Assembly: GCF_001456025.1 (NCBI RefSeq)
Contig: NZ_LMTZ01000140.1
Coordinates: 169,535 to 233,534 of the forward strand
DNA from: Mastigocoleus testarum BC008
GTDB taxonomy: Bacteria > Cyanobacteriota > Cyanobacteriia > Cyanobacteriales > Nostocaceae
Direction: 5' to 3'
Length of the DNA: 64,000 nucleotides
Of this stretch, positions 8,487-17,942 are shown piece by piece. The first letter of the stretch is position 1; the number at the start of each line of letters is the position of its first letter. The notes under the pieces are model-generated. The model did not search any database. It saw only the letters and a program-made list of their open reading frames with translations, and was not told the origin of the DNA. Position numbers and translations under genes: made by a program.

Positions 8487-9386
8487 ATGTCAAATCAAGA
8501 ACTGTCACATCCTCAGAACTACGTAACAGATGAGCAAACTACCGGAAGTAAAAACCAAGATGGGAAATTTTTCATCAAATTTTGGGGAGTACGGGGTTTA
8601 ATTCCAACTCCAAACAGCGAAAATCGTCGCTACGGTGGTAATACTGCTTGTATAGAGATTAATATCGACGGTCAGCATCTAGTTTTGGACGCTGGTACAG
8701 GCTTGCGTGTCCTAGGAAAAAGTTGGCTTGAGGGAAAAAAACCAATTGAAGCACATTTATTTTTCACTAATTCGCAAACTAACAGGGTTCAAGGTTTTCC
8801 TTTTTTTGCTCCAGCATTTGTGAAGGATAATTGTTTTCATATTTATGGTACGGCGGCAACAAATGGTGCTTCAATAAAACAATGCTTATGCGACCAAATG
8901 TTGCAACCTTTGTTTCCGTATCCATTACAAGTGATGCAATCAAAGTTACAGTTTTATAACTTAACTTCAGGTAAAACCATTACTCTTAATGATATTACTG
9001 TGACTGCAGCATTGATTAACAAAACTCAAAAGTCACTTGGATATCGAATCAGCTGGCAAGATTATAACGTTGCTTATATTACCGACTTATATACAAATGC
9101 CGATGAGTCTGAGTGCGAGCATATTGCACAATTAACCCAAAATGTTGATTTATTGATTGCCAACGCTACTTACAACCCACAAACAATACGTACAGACCAA
9201 GAAGTAGACGTACATTGGCAGACTGCTACGGATTTAGCTTTAAATACAGGGGTAAAAAGTTTAATAATTTCTCAGCATCACCCAGATGATAATGATGAAT
9301 GTTTAGACAAAATTCAAACAGCAGTTAATTCTATTTACCCTAAAGCATTGATTGCTTACGAAGGATTAGTTGTAAATATAACTTGA
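8487..9386 (+). CDS. MBL-fold protein lacking the metal-binding motif
   Basis: A 299-aa metallo-beta-lactamase-fold protein of the group beginning FIKFWGVRG, with GGNTACIEI and LDAGTGLRVLG. The segment that normally carries the zinc motif HxHxDH before QGFPFFAPAF reads T94-NSQTN-R100: all four ligand positions are replaced (N95, Q97, N99, R100). Later ligand regions are partly recognisable (ITDLYT, VDVHWQTA, SQHHPDD). I infer a non-hydrolytic protein or one with altered metal use, perhaps a regulatory or scaffolding paralogue. It follows panD by 11 bp. There is no frameshift, and the frame is open with normal codon use, so it is not a recent pseudogene. Confidence 0.75.
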   Translation: MSNQELSHPQNYVTDEQTTGSKNQDGKFFIKFWGVRGLIPTPNSENRRYGGNTACIEINIDGQHLVLDAGTGLRVLGKSWLEGKKPIEAHLFFTNSQTNRVQGFPFFAPAFVKDNCFHIYGTAATNGASIKQCLCDQMLQPLFPYPLQVMQSKLQFYNLTSGKTITLNDITVTAALINKTQKSLGYRISWQDYNVAYITDLYTNADESECEHIAQLTQNVDLLIANATYNPQTIRTDQEVDVHWQTATDLALNTGVKSLIISQHHPDDNDECLDKIQTAVNSIYPKALIAYEGLVVNIT

Positions 9387-9466
9387 ATTTGTAGTTTTCG
9401 TTTACTTTAATGCCAACCTTCTTAAAAAGTTAGCTCAATCTAAATATAGACTAAATATAGAAAAGC

Positions 9467-10045
9467 TTAATTTTCATTTAAAATACTTTTCAAGTTTAAC
9501 CATCTGTAAATTTCAATTGCACTTAAAGCACCGACTATTATCCAAGTCAGTGCTAAACCTATCACTTCACCTACGAATAACTGGGTGAAGCGATATAAGA
9601 TTAAACCTAAACTAGAACCCGTCGCAAATCCTGTAGCCCAGGAGATACAAGAAATAAGTATCCATCGCCAAGCAGAAGGTAAGTATTGACGGATTAATAA
9701 CCATTGTACAGATCCAACACCTAAGCCTCCTAAACCACCGAGGATTAAGCCGTAGATGATTCTCGAATATATATTTGAGGTGTTAATAACAAACCACCCT
9801 AAAGCGCCAATACCTATTACAGAAATGATTCCCCAAGCAACAAATGAAGATAAAACCCATAAACTAGCGAACAATATACTTTTACGAAATATCATTGCTT
9901 GTGCTGAGGCAATAATCAACCCTCCGAAAACTGCTCCTAATATTTCTACATCTTGTTGATAACCAATTTCAACCAGCATCAAACTTAAGACAAAACTACC
10001 TCCAGTGAGTGCGGTCCATAAAAATATAAATAAAATTAATTGCAT
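9467..10045 (-). CDS. Cyanobacterial hypothetical membrane protein
   Basis: A 192-aa integral membrane protein with about six hydrophobic segments and many Gly residues in them (GGLIIASAQAM, LGGLGGLGVGSVQWLLI, GFATGSSLGLIL, IGLALTWIIVGALSAIE). The repeated SxQxM/WLLIR segments resemble small Gly-rich channel-like proteins of cyanobacteria. Function not known. Single gene on the minus strand; starts with ATG at 10045. Confidence 0.6.
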   Translation of the reverse strand: MQLILFIFLWTALTGGSFVLSLMLVEIGYQQDVEILGAVFGGLIIASAQAMIFRKSILFASLWVLSSFVAWGIISVIGIGALGWFVINTSNIYSRIIYGLILGGLGGLGVGSVQWLLIRQYLPSAWRWILISCISWATGFATGSSLGLILYRFTQLFVGEVIGLALTWIIVGALSAIEIYRWLNLKSILNEN

Positions 10046-10077
10046 TTAATTTTTGATTTTGATTTATCTTAATCAAC

Positions 10078-10199
10078 TACGAATTACTTTCGTGCTGCGC
10101 GTACTAGTGACGTTAGCGGATCCGGAGGTAGCGCAGCTAGAGCCTGCATGTGGTATTGGTGTTAGGCTCTAGCGTGGCGTCAGCCATATTACGAATTAC
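10078..10199. mobile_element. GC-rich palindromic insertion flanked by 10-bp direct repeats
   Basis: TACGAATTAC occurs at 10078-10087 and again at 10190-10199. Between them lie 102 bp of GC-rich DNA unlike the surroundings, containing a perfect 10-bp stem (GCTAGAGCCT at 10136-10145 and its complement at 10164-10173). This looks like a small non-autonomous element with a target duplication, although TACGAAT repeats are common in such genomes, so insertion into a pre-existing tandem repeat is possible. Confidence 0.55.
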
Positions 10200-10236
10200 A
10201 AGATTAACAACTACCAATTTCCAAGATATCTTTTCT

Positions 10237-11481
10237 TTATTTAGAAAAAAGCTCTAAAAAATTCTTTCGTCGCTGCTTGGGTGATTCAGGTGTCATGTAA
10301 CCCCATAAAGTCTCCCAATAAAAAAATGACACCCCATTAAATTGACTTTGGCGAACTATCTTTACTTGCTCTCGAATTTGTCGCATTTCTATGGGAGTTT
10401 GGGGATTTCCAGTAAATATCCCGACTCCAACAGGAATCTTTTGACTTGCTGATTGTAAAGCTGGTTGTTTAAGTTCAGTAATAAAATCATTTTTATTATG
10501 ACGATATACCTGTATTACTAATTCATCTATTAAACCTTTATTTACCCATGTTTCCCAATCTTGTAGGTAGTTTTTATAAGCAAAATGTTTCGAATTAGGA
10601 GATAAAGAAATAATTATATTTGGTTTGATAGATCTAACATCTTTAACTATTTCTGCCATAAAATTAGTTATTTTATCCGCACGCCAACGCATCCATTCTG
10701 GATTTGAAGGATTATTTGGGGGACTTTTACCTTGATGCTCCTTTTGGTATAGTTTAATCGTGAATTCATCATAACCAAATGTAACCGGCATCCCAAAATG
10801 ATCGTCTAACTGAATGCCATCCACATCATAGTTTTTCACAACCTCTAAAATTAGTCCTTTGATAAAGGATTGCACCTCAGGATGCAGTGGATTCAACCAT
10901 GCTTCTTGACGGAAAAACCTACGCACAAATTGCCTTACTCTGAAATCTTCAGATGAAATTTTAATCAGTTCTTGTGGTCCATGAAGTGTTGTTTTCTCTC
11001 CAGAATTTTCTGTTGTTAGCCATTGAGGATAAAATCTTGCTAAGGAAGAATTAGAAGGTGTCATAAAACCATATTCAAACCATGGAATTACACGTAAATC
11101 CTTTTGATTCCCTAATGTAATTATTTGCTGTAAAACATCTTGACCAAAATGTAATAATCTTAATAGAGGCTCTGCAGTTCTTCCTGTTACTTGTTTGGCC
11201 AGTTTACTATTATAAAAAGTATATCCGCGATTCCAAACCACAGGATAAACAGTGTTAAATTTAACTGTCGACAATTGATTTAAAGCGCGATCTATACCCC
11301 AAGGAACATATAAAACTCCACTGGCAACATTAGTTAACCATACTCCCCTGATTTCGTTTTTTTTAGGAGGAATAACATCTTGAGAGGTTACAGGTAAAGA
11401 TAATAGAGAAAATATTATCAAACTAAATACTAATCCAAAACAAATTAGAAAATTAAATAAGCGACGGACAGAATAACTCAT
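10237..11481 (-). CDS. Secreted glycoside-hydrolase-like protein (GHL10/DUF187 family)
   Basis: A 414-aa protein with an N-terminal hydrophobic segment at residues 8-32 (LFNFLICFGLVFSLIIFSLL), read as a signal peptide or anchor. It then has a TIM-barrel domain of the YngK/GHL10 type: EIRGVWLTNVASGVL, TVYPVVWNRGYTFY, VIPWFEYGFM, DGIQLDDHFGMP and WRADKITNFM. The acidic residues of DGIQLDDH are the likely catalytic site. Related proteins are thought to cut glycans or peptidoglycan in the periplasm or outside the cell, but the substrate is not established. Monocistronic. Confidence 0.85.
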   Translation of the reverse strand: MSYSVRRLFNFLICFGLVFSLIIFSLLSLPVTSQDVIPPKKNEIRGVWLTNVASGVLYVPWGIDRALNQLSTVKFNTVYPVVWNRGYTFYNSKLAKQVTGRTAEPLLRLLHFGQDVLQQIITLGNQKDLRVIPWFEYGFMTPSNSSLARFYPQWLTTENSGEKTTLHGPQELIKISSEDFRVRQFVRRFFRQEAWLNPLHPEVQSFIKGLILEVVKNYDVDGIQLDDHFGMPVTFGYDEFTIKLYQKEHQGKSPPNNPSNPEWMRWRADKITNFMAEIVKDVRSIKPNIIISLSPNSKHFAYKNYLQDWETWVNKGLIDELVIQVYRHNKNDFITELKQPALQSASQKIPVGVGIFTGNPQTPIEMRQIREQVKIVRQSQFNGVSFFYWETLWGYMTPESPKQRRKNFLELFSK

Positions 11482-11854
11482 TTTTAATTTATTTTCGATA
11501 ATTTATTATTGAAATTCGATCAACAATAAATTCAATATCAAACATTGATTTTGGTGTTTTTTAAGACAGATATTCACTGGGAACAAAATTTTAATTTATG
11601 CCCTAACATACCTATACTCAAAACAAATCTTTAACATTTTAGTCCTTTGCTGTAGGTAATGTTCTACTTTTGTAACTAAATTTTTCATTAGTGAAGTAAC
11701 TATTTGTTTGAGAATCTATTGATATATACTAGATAAATTATATTTTTAATTTTGTACTTATATATATAAAAAATAATGTGGTAGTAAGATAATATCTTAT
11801 TACCACTTATTATCATAATTTTGCGTTAGTTCTAGTTGATTAGAACGAATGAAT
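11482..11854. other. AT-rich spacer
   Basis: 373 bp between two minus-strand genes with strong AT bias and long T/A runs. I see no gene, tRNA or clear terminator. The promoter of the secreted hydrolase should lie near 11490-11560. Confidence 0.6.
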
Positions 11855-13333
11855 TTAATATCTGTCTACTCCGACAAATTTTTGATTATTTTCAGTAACA
11901 GTTCTTGCTGCTTCGCCACAAGTACGAGGTGTAGGAAATATTTTTTCCGGATTAGCTAAACCTTTGGGGTTAAATACTTCCCTGACAAATTGCATTGTAT
12001 CTAGGTCGGCTTTAGTAAACATATTGGGCATATAACAACGCTTATCAGCACCAATCCCATGTTCGCCAGAAATACTACCACCTACTTTTACACAAAGTTT
12101 GAGAATTTCTCCCCCTACTTCTTCAACTTTTTCCAATGCACCTTCCACAGAGTTATCGTAAAGAATTAATGGGTGTAAGTTACCATCTCCCGCATGAAAA
12201 ACATTAGCAATTTTGTAACCAGATTTTTCACTTAGAGACTCAATTTCTTTTAATACGTATGGTAATTGAGTTCGAGGAATCACACCATCTTGTACGTAAT
12301 AATCTGGACTTAAATGACCCGCAGCAGCAAAAGCAGCTTTGCGTCCTTTCCATAATTTAAGGCGTTGTTCTGGGTCGCTAGCACTTGTGACATTGCGCGC
12401 TCCATTATGCTTACAAATATCAATAACTCGCTGTTTATTGACTTTAACTTCCACTTCTAAGCCGTCAATTTCTACTAACAATATTGCTACAGCATCTCGA
12501 GGATATACATTTAGTGCGGTAACATCTTCTACTGCGTTGATGCTCATGTTATCCATCATTTCCATACCCCCAGGAATAATCCCGGCACTGATAATATCAG
12601 AAACAGCCGCACCAGCAGCTTCTACACTGGTAAAGTCAGCTAGTAATACGCAAATCGACTCAGGGGTTTTGAGAATTCGTAACGTAATTTCTGTCGCAAT
12701 ACCCAACGTACCTTCCGAACCAACAAACACACCGGTGAGGTCATATCCTGGGGTTTCAGGGACTTGTCCCCCCAAATTCACAATTTCTCCGGTGGGAGTA
12801 ACAACTTTTAATTCTAAAATGTGATTGGTAGTTACACCATATTTCAGACAATGCACTCCACCAGAGTTTTCTGCAACATTACCACCAATTGAGCAAATAA
12901 TTTGACTTGAAGGATCCGGAGCATAATAAAAGCCAGCACCACTTACCGCTTGGGTTACCCAATTATTAATTACTCCTGGTTGTACGATAACGCGCTGATT
13001 ATCTAAATCGATATTCAAGATTTGTCGCATCAAAGAAGTCACAATCAACACGCAATCTTCAATCGGTAAAGCACCACCAGATAGACCAGTACCCGAACCC
13101 CGAGCAATAAAGGGAACGGAGTACTTATTACATATTTTTACTACAGCTGCAACTTGTTCTGTTGTTCTGGGTAAAACTGCTACATTTGGACGTTGTCGAT
13201 AGCTGCTTAAACCATCACATTCATAGGTAATTAATTCTTCGCGACGCTCAATTACACCTTTTTTACCAAGAACAGCTTGAAATTCTTTAATAATCGGTTT
13301 CCAATTGCGTTGTGTTTTATCCTGGGTCAGCAT
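11855..13333 (-). CDS. glcD: Glycolate oxidase/dehydrogenase subunit GlcD (FAD-linked)
   Basis: FAD-dependent 2-hydroxyacid dehydrogenase of 492 aa, most likely oxidising glycolate to glyoxylate in photorespiration. The FAD (PCMH) domain includes PFIARGSGTGLSGGALP and SIGGNVAENSGG; the C-terminal FAD-linked oxidase domain has NVFHAGDGNLHPLI and GGSISGEHGIGADK. No glcE or glcF gene is nearby, as is common in cyanobacteria. D-lactate dehydrogenase activity is an alternative that sequence alone cannot exclude. Start ATG 13333. Confidence 0.93.
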   Translation of the reverse strand: MLTQDKTQRNWKPIIKEFQAVLGKKGVIERREELITYECDGLSSYRQRPNVAVLPRTTEQVAAVVKICNKYSVPFIARGSGTGLSGGALPIEDCVLIVTSLMRQILNIDLDNQRVIVQPGVINNWVTQAVSGAGFYYAPDPSSQIICSIGGNVAENSGGVHCLKYGVTTNHILELKVVTPTGEIVNLGGQVPETPGYDLTGVFVGSEGTLGIATEITLRILKTPESICVLLADFTSVEAAGAAVSDIISAGIIPGGMEMMDNMSINAVEDVTALNVYPRDAVAILLVEIDGLEVEVKVNKQRVIDICKHNGARNVTSASDPEQRLKLWKGRKAAFAAAGHLSPDYYVQDGVIPRTQLPYVLKEIESLSEKSGYKIANVFHAGDGNLHPLILYDNSVEGALEKVEEVGGEILKLCVKVGGSISGEHGIGADKRCYMPNMFTKADLDTMQFVREVFNPKGLANPEKIFPTPRTCGEAARTVTENNQKFVGVDRY

Positions 13334-13513
13334 GGTTTTCGGTGAGGAGTAGGAATTGGCAAAGATACTATAATTGTTACATTTTTATTATGATTCTAAA
13401 TTTAAAACTAGGAATATCTTTGCGATCGCACATCAAAAGATACGATCGATTTTTTCTGGTTATCGATGTTGTGATAAATAATTTATCTTTGAATATTTTT
13501 ACCTGATAAATCT

Positions 13514-14248
13514 TTATCTTGGATCTGTAGATAAATATTCTTTAACAGCATCTCTCCAAACCAAATAAGCATGACCATTTAAATGCAATCCATCATTCGT
13601 ATATCTTGCATTTAACTGATTTTGCGAGTCAGATAATTTAGGAAAAACATTTATATATTGGTAGTTAAATTCTTGAGCTAGTTCTTCTAATTTAAAATTA
13701 AATCCGATTATATTTTGATTGCTGTACCAATAACCTAATATTTGGTTATTTACAGGCAAAACACTTTGAACGATTACTTTTGTTTTAGGAGTTTGTGTAT
13801 GAATCTGAGATAAAATTTCCTTATATTTTTCTAATATATAATCTGAAGAACGACTCTCATTAATAAAATCATTAATCCCGATGGTCAAAAATATCTGATT
13901 GGGTTTACCTGTCACAATATTATCGAGACGGTCTAAAATTCTATTAGTTGTATCTCCAGAAATACCACGATTTCTAATATGAGGGTTATCTAGTAATTCT
14001 ATCCATTCACCTTCATCGGTTAAACTATCTCCCAGAAAAATAATATCCAATTCAGATTTAGGTAACTTTTCATATTGGCTTTTTTTGTGAGTATAGTAAG
14101 GTGTATGCACAATTTCATTATGACTTTTTTGATATTTTTGGAGTTGAGAATTAATAAATTCAATTCCACCTTTTCTAATAATTATCAAACTGATTACTGA
14201 CACTAATAAAAAATTTATACTAATAGATATAAATAATATAATTTTCAT
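13514..14248 (-). CDS. Membrane-anchored SGNH/GDSL hydrolase
   Basis: A 244-aa lipase/esterase-fold protein. Residues 1-25 are a hydrophobic signal anchor (IILFISISINFLLVSVISLIII). The SGNH blocks are present: IIFLGDSLTDEGEW (nucleophile Ser), RGISGDTT (Gly), TIGINDF (Asn) and NDGLHLNGHAY (Asp and His). It probably acts in the periplasm as a platelet-activating-factor-acetylhydrolase-like esterase or sugar deacetylase; the substrate is unknown. Coding DNA is noticeably AT-rich. Confidence 0.85.
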   Translation of the reverse strand: MKIILFISISINFLLVSVISLIIIRKGGIEFINSQLQKYQKSHNEIVHTPYYTHKKSQYEKLPKSELDIIFLGDSLTDEGEWIELLDNPHIRNRGISGDTTNRILDRLDNIVTGKPNQIFLTIGINDFINESRSSDYILEKYKEILSQIHTQTPKTKVIVQSVLPVNNQILGYWYSNQNIIGFNFKLEELAQEFNYQYINVFPKLSDSQNQLNARYTNDGLHLNGHAYLVWRDAVKEYLSTDPR

Positions 14249-14357
14249 TATTTTACTTGTTTTATGACTATTCGTAATGGGTAATTTATAATTACTAATC
14301 GAGAAAAAACTTTAGTATAAAAATAATAGAAAATACTGTATATTTTCGCAACTTTAC

Positions 14358-15305
14358 TCATTCTCGAACTGACTTTGCTAGAAATTCCTGGACAGTAAGC
14401 CAAACTTGTTCTTGTAAATCTGAACTTTGAATGTCAAACCATTTAATGTCAGGTACTTTACGAAACCAAGTCCGTTGTCGCTTCGCAAATTGTCTAGTAT
14501 GCAAAACAGTTAATTCTTTGGCTGACTCGAGAGAAATATCTCCAGCGAGGTATTGTTTGATTTCTTGATATCCTAAGGTGTTCAACAAAGGTAAATCAGT
14601 ACCGTATTTGTGGCAAAGATTTTCGACCTCTTGAACCAACCCATCTGCAATCATTTTTTCGGTACGCTGAGCAATGCGACTGGTAAGATAATCCAACTCA
14701 CAATCTAAACCAATTTGTAAAATCGGGTAATTTGGTGGATTTTCTCCCTGCTGTTGTGATATCTGTTTGCCTGTCACATAAAATACTTCTAATGCTCTAA
14801 TTGTACGTACTGAATCATTCGGATGAATTTTTTGAGCTGCAATTGAGTCAACTTGTTCTAAAATCCCATAGAGTTGATGTTGGGGAATATCGTACAATTG
14901 CGATCGCAATTCCGGATGAGGTGCAACTCTAGGAATCTTCATTCCACGAACGATGGATTTGATGTACAGTCCAGTACCACCAACCAAAAATAATGGTGAA
15001 GAGCTACCATATTTTTCTTTTTCTTTTACTGTAGGTCGATTCTGTTGCTCTAATATTAAAGATTGTGCCGACAACTGAAAATCTGCGACCGTCATAATTT
15101 CTCTTGGGTCACAAATATTCACCAGATAGTGGGGCACTAATTTTTGTTGTAGAAGTGTTGGCTTTGCTGTCCCAATATCAAATTCTCGATAAACCTGACG
15201 CGAATCAGCACTCAAAATGACTGTTTCCAGTCTCATCGCTAAAGCCAATGCTAACCCAGATTTTCCAGTTGCAGTTGCACCACAAATCACAATCAATTTA
15301 GTCAT
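14358..15305 (-). CDS. miaA: tRNA dimethylallyltransferase
   Basis: Transfers dimethylallyl from DMAPP to N6 of A37 in tRNAs reading UNN codons. The P-loop is GATATGKSGLALALA, followed by the substrate-binding ILSADSRQVYREFDIGTAKP and GGTGLYIKSIVRGM, with the C-terminal TRQFAKRQRTWFR. About 315 aa, full length. Start ATG 15305; the frame extends two codons upstream to a TTG at 15311. Confidence 0.96.
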   Translation of the reverse strand: MTKLIVICGATATGKSGLALALAMRLETVILSADSRQVYREFDIGTAKPTLLQQKLVPHYLVNICDPREIMTVADFQLSAQSLILEQQNRPTVKEKEKYGSSSPLFLVGGTGLYIKSIVRGMKIPRVAPHPELRSQLYDIPQHQLYGILEQVDSIAAQKIHPNDSVRTIRALEVFYVTGKQISQQQGENPPNYPILQIGLDCELDYLTSRIAQRTEKMIADGLVQEVENLCHKYGTDLPLLNTLGYQEIKQYLAGDISLESAKELTVLHTRQFAKRQRTWFRKVPDIKWFDIQSSDLQEQVWLTVQEFLAKSVRE

Positions 15306-15647
15306 CAGCAATCAGTTAAACAATTAAGTAGTAAACAATTAGGCAAGTATGAACAATTAGTTAAGAATTATGAATTATCTCCAATTCAAAGATGGTTATT
15401 GATATCCTCACAATTCAACATATTCTAGTAACACTTAGCAGTCAGACCAAAAAAATGTTGATTATTTTTATTATTTTTTAGATCTGACTGTTGCTATAAG
15501 GTATTTTAAGGTGGGTACATCCCCTAAAAAAAATTCTTCTCAAAAAGGTCTAAATTCGCCATCAAGGCTTTTGTGCTAGAATTCGGGAGTATTTTTAACT
15601 TGTCTGCCCCAGCGGCGACTTCAACCCCACAAATCAGGAGAATTTTC
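15306..15647. other. Divergent miaA-gyrB promoter region with an inverted repeat
   Basis: Shared upstream region of miaA (minus) and gyrB (plus). AGCAGTCAGA at 15437-15446 is repeated inverted as TCTGAC at 15483-15488 plus TGTTGCT, separated by a T-rich loop. The outer ends read TTAGCA and TTGCTATAA, like the MITE ends seen elsewhere in the window, so this may be a deleted copy (about 15435-15499). The gyrB ribosome site CAGGAG is at 15635-15640. Confidence 0.5.
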
Positions 15648-17585
15648 ATGACGAGCAGTTACAGTGCCGATCAGATTCAAGTTCTGGAAGGTCTGGAACC
15701 CGTCCGCAAACGACCGGGGATGTATATCGGTAGCACAGGACCGAAGGGACTCCATCACTTAGTTTATGAAGTGGTCGATAACTCAATCGATGAGGCTTTG
15801 GCAGGTTACTGTACCCATGTGGAGGTGGATCTGAACGTCGATGGTTCTGTTACTGTGACAGATGACGGTAGAGGTATTCCTACAGATGTCCACCCGCAAA
15901 CAGGAAAGTCAGCTTTGGAGACTGTATTAACTGTTCTGCATGCCGGAGGTAAGTTTGGCGGTGGTGGATACAAAGTTTCTGGAGGATTACATGGGGTTGG
16001 TGTATCTGTGGTTAATGCCCTCTCGGAATGGGTAAAGGTCACAGTTTGGCGTGATAAAAAGGTGCACACTCAACTTTATGAACGTGGCGTACCAACAAAT
16101 GAATTGCAAGTTCAACCGGATAAACAATCACGTCATGGTACAAGAGTAAATTTCAAACCTGATGACCAGATATTTACTCATACCACAGAATTTGATTACA
16201 TTACTTTAGCCAGTCGCCTGCGGGAATTAGCATATCTGAATGCAGGCGTCAAAATAACTTTTACTGATAATCGTTTAGAATTACTTAGAGCCGACGTACC
16301 AAAGGTTGAAACCTACGAATACAAAGGCGGAATTCGCGAATATATCGCCTACATCAACCGCGACAAACAGCCATTGCATGAGGAGATTATTTTTGTTCAG
16401 GGAGAACGTAATAATGTCCAGGTCGAGGTTGCATTGCAATGGTGTACTGATGCCTACAGCGATAACATTTTGGGCTTTGCGAATAATATTCGTACTGTGG
16501 ATGGCGGTACTCACCTTGAAGGTTTAAAGGCTGTTCTTACCCGAACTTTAAATACAATTGCCCGCAAGAAAAACAAACTTAAAGATGGTGACTCTAATCT
16601 AAGTGGCGAACATGTCCGTGAAGGATTAACCGGTGTGATTTCTGTCAAAGTCCCCGAACCGGAATTTGAAGGACAAACCAAAACTAAACTTGGTAATACT
16701 GAAGTTAGGGGAATTGTTGATTCTTTGGTGGGAGAAGTTCTCACTGAATATTTGGAGTTTCACCCTAGTGTTGTCGATTTAATTCTAGATAAAGCCATTC
16801 AAGCATTCAAAGCTGCAGAAGCTGCCCGTCATGCACGGGAATTAGTACGACGCAAATCTGTATTGGAGTCTTCACCTTTACCCGGTAAGCTTGCAGATTG
16901 TTCTTCTCGCGATCCAAAGGAGTCAGAAATCTTCTTGGTAGAGGGTGACTCTGCGGGTGGTAGTGCTAAACAAGGTAGAGATAGACGTTTTCAAGCCATC
17001 TTGCCACTTCGGGGTAAAATCCTCAATATTGAGAAAACAGATGATTCCAAAATTTACAAAAATAACGAAATTCAATCGTTAATTGCTGCTTTGGGCTTGG
17101 GAGTTAAGGGAGAAGAATTTGATGTTTCCCAACTCCGCTACCATCGGATAGTTATCATGACTGATGCTGACGTCGATGGTGCACATATCCGTACTTTGTT
17201 ATTAACTTTCTTCTATCGCTATCAAAAAGCCCTAATCGAGCAAGGTTATATTTACATTGCTTGTCCTCCTCTATATAAATTAGAACGAGGACGCAATCAT
17301 TACTATTGCTATGATGAACGCGAAAAAGACAGAATTATTAGTCAATTTCCAGCTAATGCTAATTACAATATTCAACGCTTCAAAGGCTTGGGTGAAATGA
17401 TGCCGGCACAGCTTTGGGATACAACCATGAATCCTGAAAGTCGGACTTTAAAACAAGTTGAAATTGAAGATGCAGCTGAAGCAGATCGTATTTTCACTAT
17501 TTTGATGGGCGATCGCGTCGCACCCCGACGGGAATTTATTGAAACATATGGCTGTCAACTCAACCTTGTTGAGTTAGATATTTAA
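15648..17585 (+). CDS. gyrB: DNA gyrase subunit B
   Basis: ATPase subunit of type IIA topoisomerase that introduces negative supercoils with GyrA. The N-terminal GHKL ATPase has DNSIDEALAG, DDGRGIPTD and GGLHGVGVSVVNALS; the TOPRIM domain has FLVEGDSAGGSAKQGRDR and MTDADVDGAHIRTLLLTF; the C-terminus ends with the GLGEMMPAQLWDTTM segment. At 645 aa it matches the short B subunit without the proteobacterial insert. The start is ATG 15648 with CAGGAG eight bases upstream; GTG 15573 is an upstream in-frame alternative. The A subunit lies 4 kb away on the opposite strand, not in an operon. Confidence 0.96.
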   Translation: MTSSYSADQIQVLEGLEPVRKRPGMYIGSTGPKGLHHLVYEVVDNSIDEALAGYCTHVEVDLNVDGSVTVTDDGRGIPTDVHPQTGKSALETVLTVLHAGGKFGGGGYKVSGGLHGVGVSVVNALSEWVKVTVWRDKKVHTQLYERGVPTNELQVQPDKQSRHGTRVNFKPDDQIFTHTTEFDYITLASRLRELAYLNAGVKITFTDNRLELLRADVPKVETYEYKGGIREYIAYINRDKQPLHEEIIFVQGERNNVQVEVALQWCTDAYSDNILGFANNIRTVDGGTHLEGLKAVLTRTLNTIARKKNKLKDGDSNLSGEHVREGLTGVISVKVPEPEFEGQTKTKLGNTEVRGIVDSLVGEVLTEYLEFHPSVVDLILDKAIQAFKAAEAARHARELVRRKSVLESSPLPGKLADCSSRDPKESEIFLVEGDSAGGSAKQGRDRRFQAILPLRGKILNIEKTDDSKIYKNNEIQSLIAALGLGVKGEEFDVSQLRYHRIVIMTDADVDGAHIRTLLLTFFYRYQKALIEQGYIYIACPPLYKLERGRNHYYCYDEREKDRIISQFPANANYNIQRFKGLGEMMPAQLWDTTMNPESRTLKQVEIEDAAEADRIFTILMGDRVAPRREFIETYGCQLNLVELDI

Positions 17586-17617
17586 TTAGAAAAATTAAAT
17601 CATTGTATTCCTATTCA

Positions 17618-17654
17618 AGCCTATCCAAACCTTGTGAATGTGGATAGGTTTTGC
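17618..17654 (+). terminator. gyrB terminator hairpin
   Basis: CCTATCCA at 17621-17628 pairs with TGGATAGG at 17641-17648, extended by A-T and G-T pairs to about 11 bp, then a T-rich tail. It lies about 35 bases after the gyrB stop. Confidence 0.65.
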
Positions 17655-17789
17655 TTGTTATTTTCATATAAAATTTTTATCTACTCGGTTATTAACATTT
17701 ATAAGCTTTACGCGCAATTTACAAGTCAAAGTAGATAGGACAACAAGAGGACCAAAAGTTTACTATTACTATTATTCATAGGTTAGGTT

Positions 17790-17942
17790 TTACCGCGTCT
17801 ACGACGTTAGCGCTTACAGCGTTTGGACATCTCTTGCTGTATGACTACGTCACGCAATACCTACGGTACGCTACGCTAGCAACGCTAACATCCGTGGGAT
17901 GCGTACTAACACCTCCGGTGCCCCTCACAGCTTGCTGCGTCC
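17790..17942. repeat. GC-rich palindromic repeat island
   Basis: About 150 bp rich in short inverted motifs (GTTAGCG near 17808 against CGCTAAC near 17884; overlapping CTACGGTACGCTACG). It contrasts strongly with the AT-rich flanks and resembles the other islands in this window. Confidence 0.6.

Noticed and set aside
12339..12824. 161-codon frame opposite glcD
   Set aside because: Antisense shadow of glcD; the glcD frame shows clear family motifs.
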